Shown one piece after another: positions 7,994 through 15,953 of a DNA stretch of 64,000 bases. Each line of letters starts with the position of its first letter. The stretch's first letter is position 1. The DNA lies in assembly GCF_001258055.1 (NCBI RefSeq), contig NZ_CVRM01000002.1, positions 1 to 64,000 on the forward strand, in the 5' to 3' direction. Both the position numbers and the translations under genes were made by a program. Under the pieces are notes generated by a model, which was given only the letters and a program-made list of their open reading frames with translations, was not told where the DNA came from and ran no database searches. This DNA comes from Phaeobacter italicus. Its GTDB lineage: Bacteria > Pseudomonadota > Alphaproteobacteria > Rhodobacterales > Rhodobacteraceae.

Positions 7994-9724
7994 TCAGACC
8001 TCCTCGGGGAAGTGTTTCATGGTCAGACGGATCGGGTTCGGCGCAGCTTGGCCAAGGCCGCAGATCGAGGCGTCGACCATTGCGGTGCTCAGCTCTTCCA
8101 GCAGGCCCTGATCCCACTTCTTTTCGCTCATCAGCTTGACGGCTTTCTCACAGCCGACCCGGCAGGGGGTGCACTGGCCGCAGCTTTCATCTTCAAAGAA
8201 GCGCAGCATGTTCAGCGCCGCGTCGCGAGCAGAGTCCTGATCGGACAGGACCACCACCGCAGCGGACCCGATAAAGGTGCCATGCGGCTGCAGCGTGTCG
8301 AAGTCGAGCGGAACGTCATGCATCGACGCAGGCAACAGGCCCGAGGACGGACCGCCCGGCTGATACGCCTTGAAAGTGTGACCTTCCAGCATTCCGCCGC
8401 AGGCTTCGATAATATCGGTGATGGTGGAGCCGGCGGGCAGCAGATGCACGCCCGGGTTCTTCACCCGGCCGGACACCGAATAGCTACGCAGTCCCTTGCG
8501 GCCGTTCTTCTCAACCGAGTTCAGGCATTCCGGCCCTTCGCGATTGATTTTGCAGACCCAGTAAAGGGTTTCGACATTGTGGACGAGGGTCGGACGGCCA
8601 AAGATCCCCACCTGCGCCACAAATGGCGGACGGTGGCGCGGCTCGCCGCGTTTGCCCTCGATCGATTCAATCATGGCGCTTTCTTCACCGCAGATATAGG
8701 CCCCTGCCCCGCGGCGCAGGTCGATGTAGCCTGCCTCGACGATGCCGGCGTCTTCCAGCGCCTTGATCTCGCGGCGCAGGATTTCCAGCACTGCCGGATA
8801 TTCGTCGCGCATGTAGATGAAAGCTTTCTCCGCTTCGACCGCCCATGCCGCGATCAGCATCCCCTCAAGGAAGACATGCGGGGTGCGCTCCAGGTAATAG
8901 CGGTCCTTGAAGGTGCCAGGCTCGCCTTCATCGCCATTCACGGCGAGGTAACGCGGCCCTTCATTGGCGCGCACGAAACCCCATTTGGTGCCGGAAGGGA
9001 AGCCAGCGCCACCCAGGCCGCGAAGGCCGGCTTCTTTGACTTTTGCCTGAACCGCTTCCCAGTCGCCATTTGCGCGCAGGTCCTTCAGCGTGGCATAGCC
9101 ACCGTCCGCTTCATAGGCGGCGAAGGTTTCATAGTCCGGCACATGGGCGTGGGTGTCATCTGCTGCAATCGCCGCTTCGACCTTCTCGACGGTCGCGTGG
9201 TCGATGTGATTGTGGCCGATTTCCAGCACTGGCGCGGTGTCGCAGCGGCCCATGCAGGGCGCGCGCAGCACACGAACCTGAGAGGCATCCAGACCGTCTT
9301 CCAGCGCCTTTTGCAGCTGCTGAGCTCCTGCGAGTTCGCAAGACAGCGAGTCGCAGACCCGGATGGTCAGAGCAGGCGGCGGTGTCTCGCCTTCGCGCAC
9401 CACATCAAAGTGGGCGTAAAAGCTCGCAACTTCATAGATCTCTGCCTGACCTGTGCGCAGTTCTTCGGCAAGCGCGCGAATATGCGCAGCGCTCAGATGA
9501 CCGAATTTATCCTGAATGAGATGCAGGAATTCGATCAACAAGTCCCGATTGCGGGGCCGGTCGCCGAGAAGTTCCAGAACCTCGCTATGCGCCTGATCTT
9601 CCAGCTGACGGCCTTTGGGGGTTTTGCGCCCCTTGCCCTTGCCGGATTTCCAAACGCCTTTGCTATTGTCCAACGGTGCCACGATGACCTCCACTTCGTG
9701 CTGCCACAAATGGCGGCATTCCAT
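7994..9724 (-). CDS. fdhB: NAD-dependent formate dehydrogenase beta subunit (NuoE-NuoF fusion)
   Basis: A 576-aa diaphorase subunit that moves electrons from FdhA to NAD. Residues about 45-170 form a NuoE-like thioredoxin-fold 2Fe-2S domain (C124, C129, C157, C161: CDSLSC and CMGRC). The rest is NuoF-like: FMN/NAD-binding GLRGLGGAGFPSGTKW, then GAYICGEESAMIESIEGKRG, and a C-terminal 4Fe-4S motif CGQCTPCRVGC with a distal Cys. The length and single thioredoxin-like domain fit Methylobacterium Fdh1B (about 572 aa). The ATG at 9724 is used here; a GTG 13 codons in would also keep all domains. It is followed within 3 bp by fdhA. Confidence 0.92.
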   Translation of the reverse strand: MECRHLWQHEVEVIVAPLDNSKGVWKSGKGKGRKTPKGRQLEDQAHSEVLELLGDRPRNRDLLIEFLHLIQDKFGHLSAAHIRALAEELRTGQAEIYEVASFYAHFDVVREGETPPPALTIRVCDSLSCELAGAQQLQKALEDGLDASQVRVLRAPCMGRCDTAPVLEIGHNHIDHATVEKVEAAIAADDTHAHVPDYETFAAYEADGGYATLKDLRANGDWEAVQAKVKEAGLRGLGGAGFPSGTKWGFVRANEGPRYLAVNGDEGEPGTFKDRYYLERTPHVFLEGMLIAAWAVEAEKAFIYMRDEYPAVLEILRREIKALEDAGIVEAGYIDLRRGAGAYICGEESAMIESIEGKRGEPRHRPPFVAQVGIFGRPTLVHNVETLYWVCKINREGPECLNSVEKNGRKGLRSYSVSGRVKNPGVHLLPAGSTITDIIEACGGMLEGHTFKAYQPGGPSSGLLPASMHDVPLDFDTLQPHGTFIGSAAVVVLSDQDSARDAALNMLRFFEDESCGQCTPCRVGCEKAVKLMSEKKWDQGLLEELSTAMVDASICGLGQAAPNPIRLTMKHFPEEV

Positions 9725-9734
9725 TGAAGAAGCC

Positions 9735-9767
9735 TATCGTCAAATCGTAATTTTCGAAGGTACGATA
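9735..9767. promoter_or_regulatory. Possible LysR-type binding site upstream of fdhB
   Basis: TATCGT (9735-9740) and ACGATA (9762-9767) form an inverted repeat separated by 21 bp. It fills the 51-bp gap between the end of the LysR gene and the fdhB start. The spacing suits two half-sites of a tetrameric regulator. The repeat is only 6 bp per arm, so chance cannot be excluded. Confidence 0.3.
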
Positions 9768-9775
9768 ACGAACGC

Positions 9776-10690
9776 TTATTGCACGAAATCGGCAACCACC
9801 TCGCGAAGGGCCTGCACAGTCGTCAGCGCGGGCTGGCGATCAAGAGTCACCATCGAAATTGGTTTGCTTGGCGCGGGGTCTACCAGCGGCAGCACCGTGG
9901 TGCCTTCCAGCGGTCCCAGCGCGTCAACAAGCGCCTGCGGAAGGATCGTCGCCACCGATCCAGCCCGCGCCATGACCATCGCAGCCATGAAGCCCCCGGA
10001 ATCAGATCGAACAACAGGGCGCAGGCCCTGCTCTTCGAAAATACGGTCCAGAATGCGGCGGTTCTGCATCTGCGGCTCCAACAGACTCAACGGCAGCTCT
10101 GCGGCCTCGGCCCATGTGATGCTTTCGCTCCCCTCGCCCAGCCGCTCTGCCAGCATCGCATCCGGCGCGACCAGAACATAGCTTTCCTCATAAAGCGGCT
10201 GGATGATGACCTGATCGGCGCCCATACTGTCATGATAGGTCACGCCCGCATCAATTGTGCCGTCAAACAGGCGCTGCTGGATCATGAGCGAACTGAGCAC
10301 CTCAATGCGGGCCAGCACCCGTTTGTGGGTCAGGTGCAACCGGTCCACCATTTGGGCTGCATAGGCTGTCGCCGTCGGGACCACCCCCAGCACCAATGTG
10401 CCCGTCACCTCTCCCCGAGCGGCTGCAACCTCTTGCTCCAGCGCTTTGGCGTCGTCGAGGATGCCGCGCGCCCGGCGCACGATCATGAGCCCCTCTTCCG
10501 TGAGGCCCTGAAACCGGTTGCCGCGACGCACGATAGAGACGCCAAGCCGGTCTTCCAGATTACGAATACGCATGGAAAACGCAGGCTGGGACATGCCGCT
10601 TTCCTGCGCGGCCTTCGCAAAATGGCGGTGCCGCGCAAGCGCGCTGAGTAGCTTGAGATCCTTGAGTTCGATCACGGCCGATGGCTCCAT
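9776..10690 (-). CDS. LysR-family regulator, probable activator of formate dehydrogenase
   Basis: A 304-aa LysR protein: the winged HTH (LKLLSALARHRHFAKAAQES, then MSQPAFSMRIRNLEDRLGV) occupies about residues 8-65, and the effector-binding domain follows (LVLGVVPTATAYAAQMVDRL). I placed the start at the ATG at 10690, which gives a normal length. The gene lies immediately upstream of fdhB on the same strand, an arrangement seen for formate dehydrogenase LysR regulators, so control of fdhBA is likely (inference). Confidence 0.85.
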   Translation of the reverse strand: MEPSAVIELKDLKLLSALARHRHFAKAAQESGMSQPAFSMRIRNLEDRLGVSIVRRGNRFQGLTEEGLMIVRRARGILDDAKALEQEVAAARGEVTGTLVLGVVPTATAYAAQMVDRLHLTHKRVLARIEVLSSLMIQQRLFDGTIDAGVTYHDSMGADQVIIQPLYEESYVLVAPDAMLAERLGEGSESITWAEAAELPLSLLEPQMQNRRILDRIFEEQGLRPVVRSDSGGFMAAMVMARAGSVATILPQALVDALGPLEGTTVLPLVDPAPSKPISMVTLDRQPALTTVQALREVVADFVQ

Positions 10691-10843
10691 TAAGCAGGTC
10701 ACGCCACGTCGGTTCCGCTTCCTACCCGGTCGGGCACCAAACATCAGCGCAGCCGTGCCAATCTGCACAGATCAAACGGAGGTGTCGAGGGCCGACCGAG
10801 CAGACAGACCCGCCCGTGGGCGGCACTGCCTTAATGTATCAGC

Positions 10844-11380
10844 TCAGATCTGGCGGCGTGCTGTCGCGGAGCGGGAAATCCCATCATAGATCCCTGTCAT
10901 CACGTCCATCACGCGATTGGCCTCTGCGACACGCTCTGCCAGACCGGGTACCTGTGCCATCGCATCCAGCAGCAACTGACGGCGTTCAGCATCAAAATCG
11001 GCTGTAACCTTCAGGCCTTCGTCGGTGACAGAATACGTCACCCCGCCGCGACCGGACCCCATCTTGCGGATCAGCCCCGCAGACGCGAGCTTGCGCAAAG
11101 AATACTGGATATTGGGCACGTCATCGCGATTGGTCACGCGGGCCAGTTCCTTGATGGTCTTGGGCCGGTCATTCATGCGGATCACGTTCAATAGCGTGAT
11201 CTCAGGTCCCGAGGCCGACAGATTGGAAACCAGGCCAAAACACTCCGACTGCCAGCGCGCGAAACCTTCAAAGGTCCGCATCAGGGCAAATTCGAAGTCA
11301 CTCAAATCTTCTTCCACGCCTTGTCGCTTACCCAGGTCTTCAGGCGCTTTCGAATGTGAAGAACCAGAAAATGTGTCCAC
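10844..11380 (-). CDS. Winged-helix (MarR-like) transcriptional regulator
   Basis: A 178-aa protein. The central winged helix (about 70-140) reads GPEITLLNVIRMNDRPKTIK, then ELARVTNRDDVPNIQYSLRK, with a basic wing (KMGSGRGGVTYSVTDEG) as in MarR-like proteins. The start is a GTG at 11380: AAGGAGAA lies four bases upstream, whereas further in-frame upstream codons have no such site. The C-terminal 30 residues are helical and may mediate dimerisation. It stands alone, 150 bp upstream of the LysR gene on the same strand. Its target is unknown. Confidence 0.75.
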   Translation of the reverse strand: MDTFSGSSHSKAPEDLGKRQGVEEDLSDFEFALMRTFEGFARWQSECFGLVSNLSASGPEITLLNVIRMNDRPKTIKELARVTNRDDVPNIQYSLRKLASAGLIRKMGSGRGGVTYSVTDEGLKVTADFDAERRQLLLDAMAQVPGLAERVAEANRVMDVMTGIYDGISRSATARRQI

Positions 11381-12234
11381 AGAATTCTCCTTAGTCCGTT
11401 GCGGGCCGCCGCTCTTCGTCAAAACGGAGGACCACTCGGTCTGTTTCCTAAAAACTCCCCACACCTCTCCCCTCTTAGTAATTATGCACAGATATCTTTC
11501 AACCCGTCCGTGCACCAATTTTCAGTCCATTTCCGACATATCTCGACCAAGGCATTGTACAATAAGGGAAAAATAAAAATCAACTCAACCTTTAAATAAC
11601 ACATGGTGGCAACACTTAATAGATAAAGCATGTCATCATAGTTAAAGTTGACGTTCCCCCAGGCCCAGATTTCCCTCTGCCGTGCATGATCCCCCTACCC
11701 CGCCAACGTAAAAGAATCGCAAAACCGACTGCGCGAGCTTGACCTTTAGGATACGGCGACAGCGCGAGACCGATAGTTGCAATTGAAAGCATACAGTTAG
11801 ACCTGCCTGCGCAGTGTTAAGAGTGCAGTAAGCCCTGATTCCTATTCTAGCTGGCGAATGTTTGCAGACGAGCATTCCCAGAGAAGGTGTGTGAATTGGA
11901 AGCAAGGCGAACACTTAACACGGCACTCGGTGCTGCGAGCGATCTGATCCGTCGGATGGATCGTCTTTTCGCGGCCCACCTCAGCTGCGTCACGCCCAGC
12001 CCCGTTCAAATCACCCCAGTGGCACGAGTTCCATCGTCTGCGTCTCCCCGCGTCCGCCTGGGGCGGAACGGAAATTATTCCATGGTCGGGGCCCCCGCCT
12101 CGCGCTTCGGGGACAACACAAACGATGGCGCAGAACATTTATGCCTCTGCGCCCCTGGGGGACGTTGGCTGCCCAGCCGACATATTGATCGACCGTCTTC
12201 CAAACTGGCGGACTGGTGACTGAAAGGTGCTGAA
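11381..12234. other. 854-bp stretch without a recognisable gene
   Basis: The left part (11395-11640) is noticeably A/T-rich and probably holds the promoter of the winged-helix gene. The rest is mixed in composition, and short open frames on both strands look like no known protein. Bases near 12225 (GAAAGGTGCTGAA) give a ribosome-binding site for the chemoreceptor. I see no clear tRNA, riboswitch or terminator. Confidence 0.6.
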
Positions 12235-14073
12235 ATGAAACTCCGAAATCCATTCAAGGCGGTATTGAACCGGCTGTCTGTCTTTGCAAAGTGCAGTCTG
12301 TTGATCGCCGTATCAACGCTGGTTGTGACCGTGTTCCTGACCTGGGAAAATCAGAAAATTCTGGGGGAAGCTGTCAACAGTGGCGTCAACACCCTGGCCG
12401 AGGGCGTGACAGCAACCGTTGCCGCACGAAGCGGCGGTGCCATCCGTTTTGGCGATGCTGAGCGGCTGGAAACGGATCTGAACTCACTGATTGAGATGTC
12501 AAATGGTCGTGCTGTTCACGGCCTTGCAATCAACTCCAAGGGCAAGACCGTTGCATCAACAGGCACCGGCACCGAAAGTGAAATCACAGAGCTGACCGCC
12601 GTCGCCCAGAAGGCGATGGAATCCGGGCAGATGGAGTTCAGCGAGAATGGCTATTTCGTTGCCGCACCCGCTGCGGCAGGGGCGGCAGGCACCGTTATCG
12701 TGGGTGCGGTTGGCATGTCTTGGTCACCCGACGTGGCACTGGCAGAGGTCGCACCCAGCCAGATCCGCGCGTTTATCCTGGCAGCTGGCGCATTCATCGT
12801 GATGCTCACCTTGTCTGTTTTTGCGCTTCGTTCGATGATGTCGCGCCCACTGAGCGATGTGGGTCAGGCCATCAATCATCTTGCCGAAGGCGACTATGAC
12901 CACCCGACCGGCTATCAGAACCGGGGGGATGAAATTGGTCAGATTGCCCGCCAGACCGAGGCGCTGAAAACCCAGCTTGCCGCCGCTCGCGCGGTTGAGG
13001 CAGAACGTCAGCTTGCACAGGAAGTGCAGAAGAAAGTGGTCGAACGCCTCAATCAGGGGCTGGCCCAGCTGGCTGATGGGGATCTGTCGCGCACAATCGA
13101 TGAGGCCTTCTCAGAGGACTACGAAAGCCTGCGCCAGAACTTCAACAACACCGTTGAAAAGATGGTCGGCATCATCGACGCCGTGATCGAAAGCACCGAT
13201 CGCATCCGCGCAAGTTCCGAAGAAATCAGCCAGTCCTCCGGCGATCTGTCCAGCCGGACGGAAAGCCAGGCGGCCACGCTCGAGGAAACAGCGGCCGCGA
13301 TGGAAGAACTGACTGTCAGCGTGCGCTCTGCAGCTGATGGCGCGCGTGAGGTCGAAGGCATCGTGTCCGAAGCCAAGGACACCGCGATCAACAGCGGAGA
13401 GGTTGTCACACGTGCGGTCGATGCGATGTCCAAGATCGAGAAGTCGTCCGAGAAAATCTCGCAGATCATCTCTGTCATTGACGACATTTCGTTCCAGACC
13501 AACCTCTTGGCGTTGAACGCCGGGGTCGAGGCCGCGCGCGCGGGCGAGGCTGGCCGCGGGTTCGCGGTTGTGGCCTCCGAGGTGCGTGCGCTGGCGCAGC
13601 GCTCGTCTGACGCGGCTCAGGAGATCAAGCAGTTGATCACCGAAAGCACCAGCCACGTCGGCGATGGTGTGGATCTGGTTGGTCGCGCCGGTCAGGAACT
13701 GCAACAGATCATTGAGCGGGTCGCGACGATTTCTGGCCATGTGTCCGGCATCGCAACCGGCGCGCAAGAGCAGTCAACAACCCTTGCCGAAATCAACACG
13801 GGCGTCACCCAGCTTGACCAGGTGACACAGCACAACGCCGCTATGGTCGAGGAATCCACCGCCGCGAGCCAGATCCTGCGCAATGATGCCAATGAACTGG
13901 CGCAGCAGGTCTCGGTCTTCCGGACCAGAAAATCGGCTGGCAACGTGGTCTCCATGTCCGCAGCCCCGGCACCGGCGCGCGCCGTCGCGGCAAGCCCGGC
14001 ACCTTCTGCACATGGCGATGACTTCTTCGACGCCGAACCCAGCAGCGCAGCTGTCGGTTGGGAAGATTTCTAG
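12235..14073 (+). CDS. Methyl-accepting chemotaxis protein
   Basis: A 612-aa membrane chemoreceptor. TM1 spans about residues 17-36, a periplasmic sensor of about 140 residues follows, and TM2 spans about 178-199. The first HAMP domain (201-255) is followed by a second HAMP-like segment (about 265-320: LADGDLSRTIDEAFSEDYES). The signalling hairpin tip is clear (QTNLLALNAGVEAARAGEAG, then RGFAVVASEVRALAQRS). A flexible Ala/Pro-rich tail ends in GWEDF, resembling the xWxxF pentapeptide that tethers CheR. The ligand is unknown. It is monocistronic and closed by a terminator shared with the IMPase-family gene. Confidence 0.93.
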   Translation: MKLRNPFKAVLNRLSVFAKCSLLIAVSTLVVTVFLTWENQKILGEAVNSGVNTLAEGVTATVAARSGGAIRFGDAERLETDLNSLIEMSNGRAVHGLAINSKGKTVASTGTGTESEITELTAVAQKAMESGQMEFSENGYFVAAPAAAGAAGTVIVGAVGMSWSPDVALAEVAPSQIRAFILAAGAFIVMLTLSVFALRSMMSRPLSDVGQAINHLAEGDYDHPTGYQNRGDEIGQIARQTEALKTQLAAARAVEAERQLAQEVQKKVVERLNQGLAQLADGDLSRTIDEAFSEDYESLRQNFNNTVEKMVGIIDAVIESTDRIRASSEEISQSSGDLSSRTESQAATLEETAAAMEELTVSVRSAADGAREVEGIVSEAKDTAINSGEVVTRAVDAMSKIEKSSEKISQIISVIDDISFQTNLLALNAGVEAARAGEAGRGFAVVASEVRALAQRSSDAAQEIKQLITESTSHVGDGVDLVGRAGQELQQIIERVATISGHVSGIATGAQEQSTTLAEINTGVTQLDQVTQHNAAMVEESTAASQILRNDANELAQQVSVFRTRKSAGNVVSMSAAPAPARAVAASPAPSAHGDDFFDAEPSSAAVGWEDF

Positions 14074-14094
14074 GATCCCGCAACATTCCAACAA

Positions 14095-14124
14095 GAAAAC
14101 GGCGCGGAAACCCGCGCCGTTTTC
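14095..14124. terminator. Bidirectional terminator between chemoreceptor and IMPase-family gene
   Basis: A perfect 13-bp stem, GAAAACGGCGCGG / CCGCGCCGTTTTC, around the 4-base loop AAAC. A tract and T tract lie within the stem ends. It lies between convergent genes. Confidence 0.85.
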
Positions 14125-14145
14125 TGCATCAAGATATGGCGACGT

Positions 14146-14940
14146 CTAATCAGCCTCTGCACCGACCGACAGCAGTGCTCCGATCTCGTGATGCAGACCT
14201 GCCGCGCTGGCAAAGACCGGCCCGCCACCTGACAGAAACGCGTCCAGGTCCCCACAATCGGAACGCCCGCCCGCTTCTTCCACGATCAACAGACCCGCGG
14301 CCGCATCCCAGGCGTTCAGGTGGGCCTCGTAAAACCCGTCGACCTGACCAAGCGCCACCGCCGCAAGGCTGATCGCGGCAGAGCCGTTGCGGCGATACTC
14401 CAGCCCGCTTTCAATCAGGCGCTTCAACAGCGAAAGGTAGTCGTCAACTGACGTACGGGCAGACCGGCCTAGCAGCAACACGGCTTGATCCAACGGTGTT
14501 CCTTCGGCCGTTCTGGCGGGGTTCTCCCCAATGTAGGCCCCCTGCTCCCGCCGCGCCCAGACCAACAGGTCGAGATCTGGTGCATAGATCACCCCCAGCT
14601 CCACCCGCCCATCGCGGCAGAACGCGATGGAAACCCCCCAATCCGCAAGGCCCCGCATGTAGTTTGTGGTGCCATCGATCGGGTCCACAACCCACAGCGC
14701 ATTACCGGAACCGGAGTGCCCCTCCTCTTCGCCAAGCAGCCCATCGTCTGCAAAGGTTGCAGCAATGCGCTGGCGGATCAGCGTTTCAACGGCTACATCC
14801 GCCTCGGTGACAAAATCCTGATGGCCTTTTTCGCGAGAGAAGCTGCCGTCTTGTTGCGCCCTCATGCGCTGTGCAAGCTGCCCGGCCTCCTGCGCAAGTT
14901 CCTTGGCAAGCGCCAACCGCGGCGCAATGGTATCTGTCAT
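14146..14940 (-). CDS. Inositol-monophosphatase-family phosphatase
   Basis: A 264-aa Mg-dependent phosphatase. Metal-binding motifs are intact: GEEEG (70-74), DPIDGTTNY (86-94) and NAWDAAAGLLIVEEAGG near residue 215. The family includes inositol-1-phosphatase, CysQ and fructose-1,6-bisphosphatase-like enzymes. Operon context (GDPD phosphodiesterase and ABC importer) favours a sugar- or polyol-phosphate substrate such as inositol phosphate or glycerol phosphate. The ATG overlaps the LacI stop (ATGA), so it is translationally coupled and is the last gene of the seven-gene operon. Substrate is inferred from context only. Confidence 0.88.
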   Translation of the reverse strand: MTDTIAPRLALAKELAQEAGQLAQRMRAQQDGSFSREKGHQDFVTEADVAVETLIRQRIAATFADDGLLGEEEGHSGSGNALWVVDPIDGTTNYMRGLADWGVSIAFCRDGRVELGVIYAPDLDLLVWARREQGAYIGENPARTAEGTPLDQAVLLLGRSARTSVDDYLSLLKRLIESGLEYRRNGSAAISLAAVALGQVDGFYEAHLNAWDAAAGLLIVEEAGGRSDCGDLDAFLSGGGPVFASAAGLHHEIGALLSVGAEAD

Positions 14941-15953
14941 TGATTTCGTCTCGTTGTATTTCTGAAAATCGGCGTCACGATCTGGCTGACGTGACTGGGT
15001 TCACGATCGGGGTCGGTGATCCGCTCACTCATGACCCTCACCGCCAGCCTGGCCTGTTCATCGGCGTCCTGGCGGATCGTCGTCAGATCATAGCTTTTCC
15101 AGGCGGCCTGTTCGATGTCGTCAAAGCCCACCACCTCGAGATCTTCGGGAATGCGTGCGTTCCAGTCATGACGCAGACGGTCCATGACCCCAAGCGCAAG
15201 AAGATCGGTTGAGCAGAAGATGCCGTCCAGATCCGCAAGCGACAGACCAATGGTGCCGCCGATGTCGTAGCCTGCATCATATGACTGCGAAGGCGCGACA
15301 AAGGTCTGGGCTGGCTGGCCAGCCGCAGCGCACACATCCCGAAAGGATGCCGCCCTCCCGGTCACGGAATACGACGGCGTCTCTGGCTCGATCACGGCAA
15401 ACCGTTTGCCACCAGAGCGGGACAACATGTCAAACGCAAGGCGGCCAATCTGTTCCAGATCGGTCTGCACGGTGTCCGCGCCCGCCTCGCTGCTATCGCG
15501 GTTGATGAGCACAACAGGCACGGAGAGACTTCTGGCTTCGTTGATGATCTCTGACGAGGGCGCCGCGGAGGTAATGATCATGCCTGCGACATTATAGTTG
15601 AACAGCATGGCCACCAGGGTTTCCACCTCACCCTGTGTTTCAGCTGTCAGCAGGATCGGGCGATAGCCAAGCTTGATACATTCGCTGGCAGTCACTTTGA
15701 CCTGGCGCGACCGGTAGGGCGTGTCCAAGGCTGATACAACAATGCCCACCAAATCAGACTGTTTGGTTTGCAATCCACGGGCAAGATAATTCACCCGGTA
15801 GCCCAGTTCCTTGGCAGCGGCGATGACCTTGTCGCGGGATTCCTTTGAAATCTCGGGACTGTTCGAAAAGGCACGCGATACCATCGATCGTGACACCCCT
15901 GCCCGTTCAGCGACATCAAATGACGTGACTGCTTTGCGGCCCTTATGCGCCAT
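14937..15953 (-). CDS. LacI-family transcriptional repressor of the phosphodiester operon
   Basis: A 338-aa LacI-type regulator. The DNA-binding domain is at residues about 8-60 (TSFDVAERAGVSRSMVSRAF, then a hinge LGYRVNYLARGLQT). The periplasmic-binding-protein-like effector domain begins DLVGIVVSALDTPYRSRQ. It is encoded inside the operon, overlapping the GDPD gene by 11 bp upstream and the IMPase gene by 4 bp downstream, so it is likely autoregulated. Two identical CACGTG-centred palindromic sites upstream of the binding-protein gene are its probable operators. Confidence 0.9.
   Translation of the reverse strand: MAHKGRKAVTSFDVAERAGVSRSMVSRAFSNSPEISKESRDKVIAAAKELGYRVNYLARGLQTKQSDLVGIVVSALDTPYRSRQVKVTASECIKLGYRPILLTAETQGEVETLVAMLFNYNVAGMIITSAAPSSEIINEARSLSVPVVLINRDSSEAGADTVQTDLEQIGRLAFDMLSRSGGKRFAVIEPETPSYSVTGRAASFRDVCAAAGQPAQTFVAPSQSYDAGYDIGGTIGLSLADLDGIFCSTDLLALGVMDRLRHDWNARIPEDLEVVGFDDIEQAAWKSYDLTTIRQDADEQARLAVRVMSERITDPDREPSHVSQIVTPIFRNTTRRNQ

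Noticed and set aside
7658-9727. Long open frame on the plus strand opposite fdhB, and similar ones opposite fdhA
   Set aside because: The minus-strand proteins match known subunits with all cluster ligands. The plus-strand translations have no family resemblance and reflect GC-rich third-position bias.
11842-12253. Short overlapping open frames in the gap before the chemoreceptor gene
   Set aside because: Compositionally odd translations (Arg/Gly/Cys-rich), no ribosome site, and no resemblance to a protein family.
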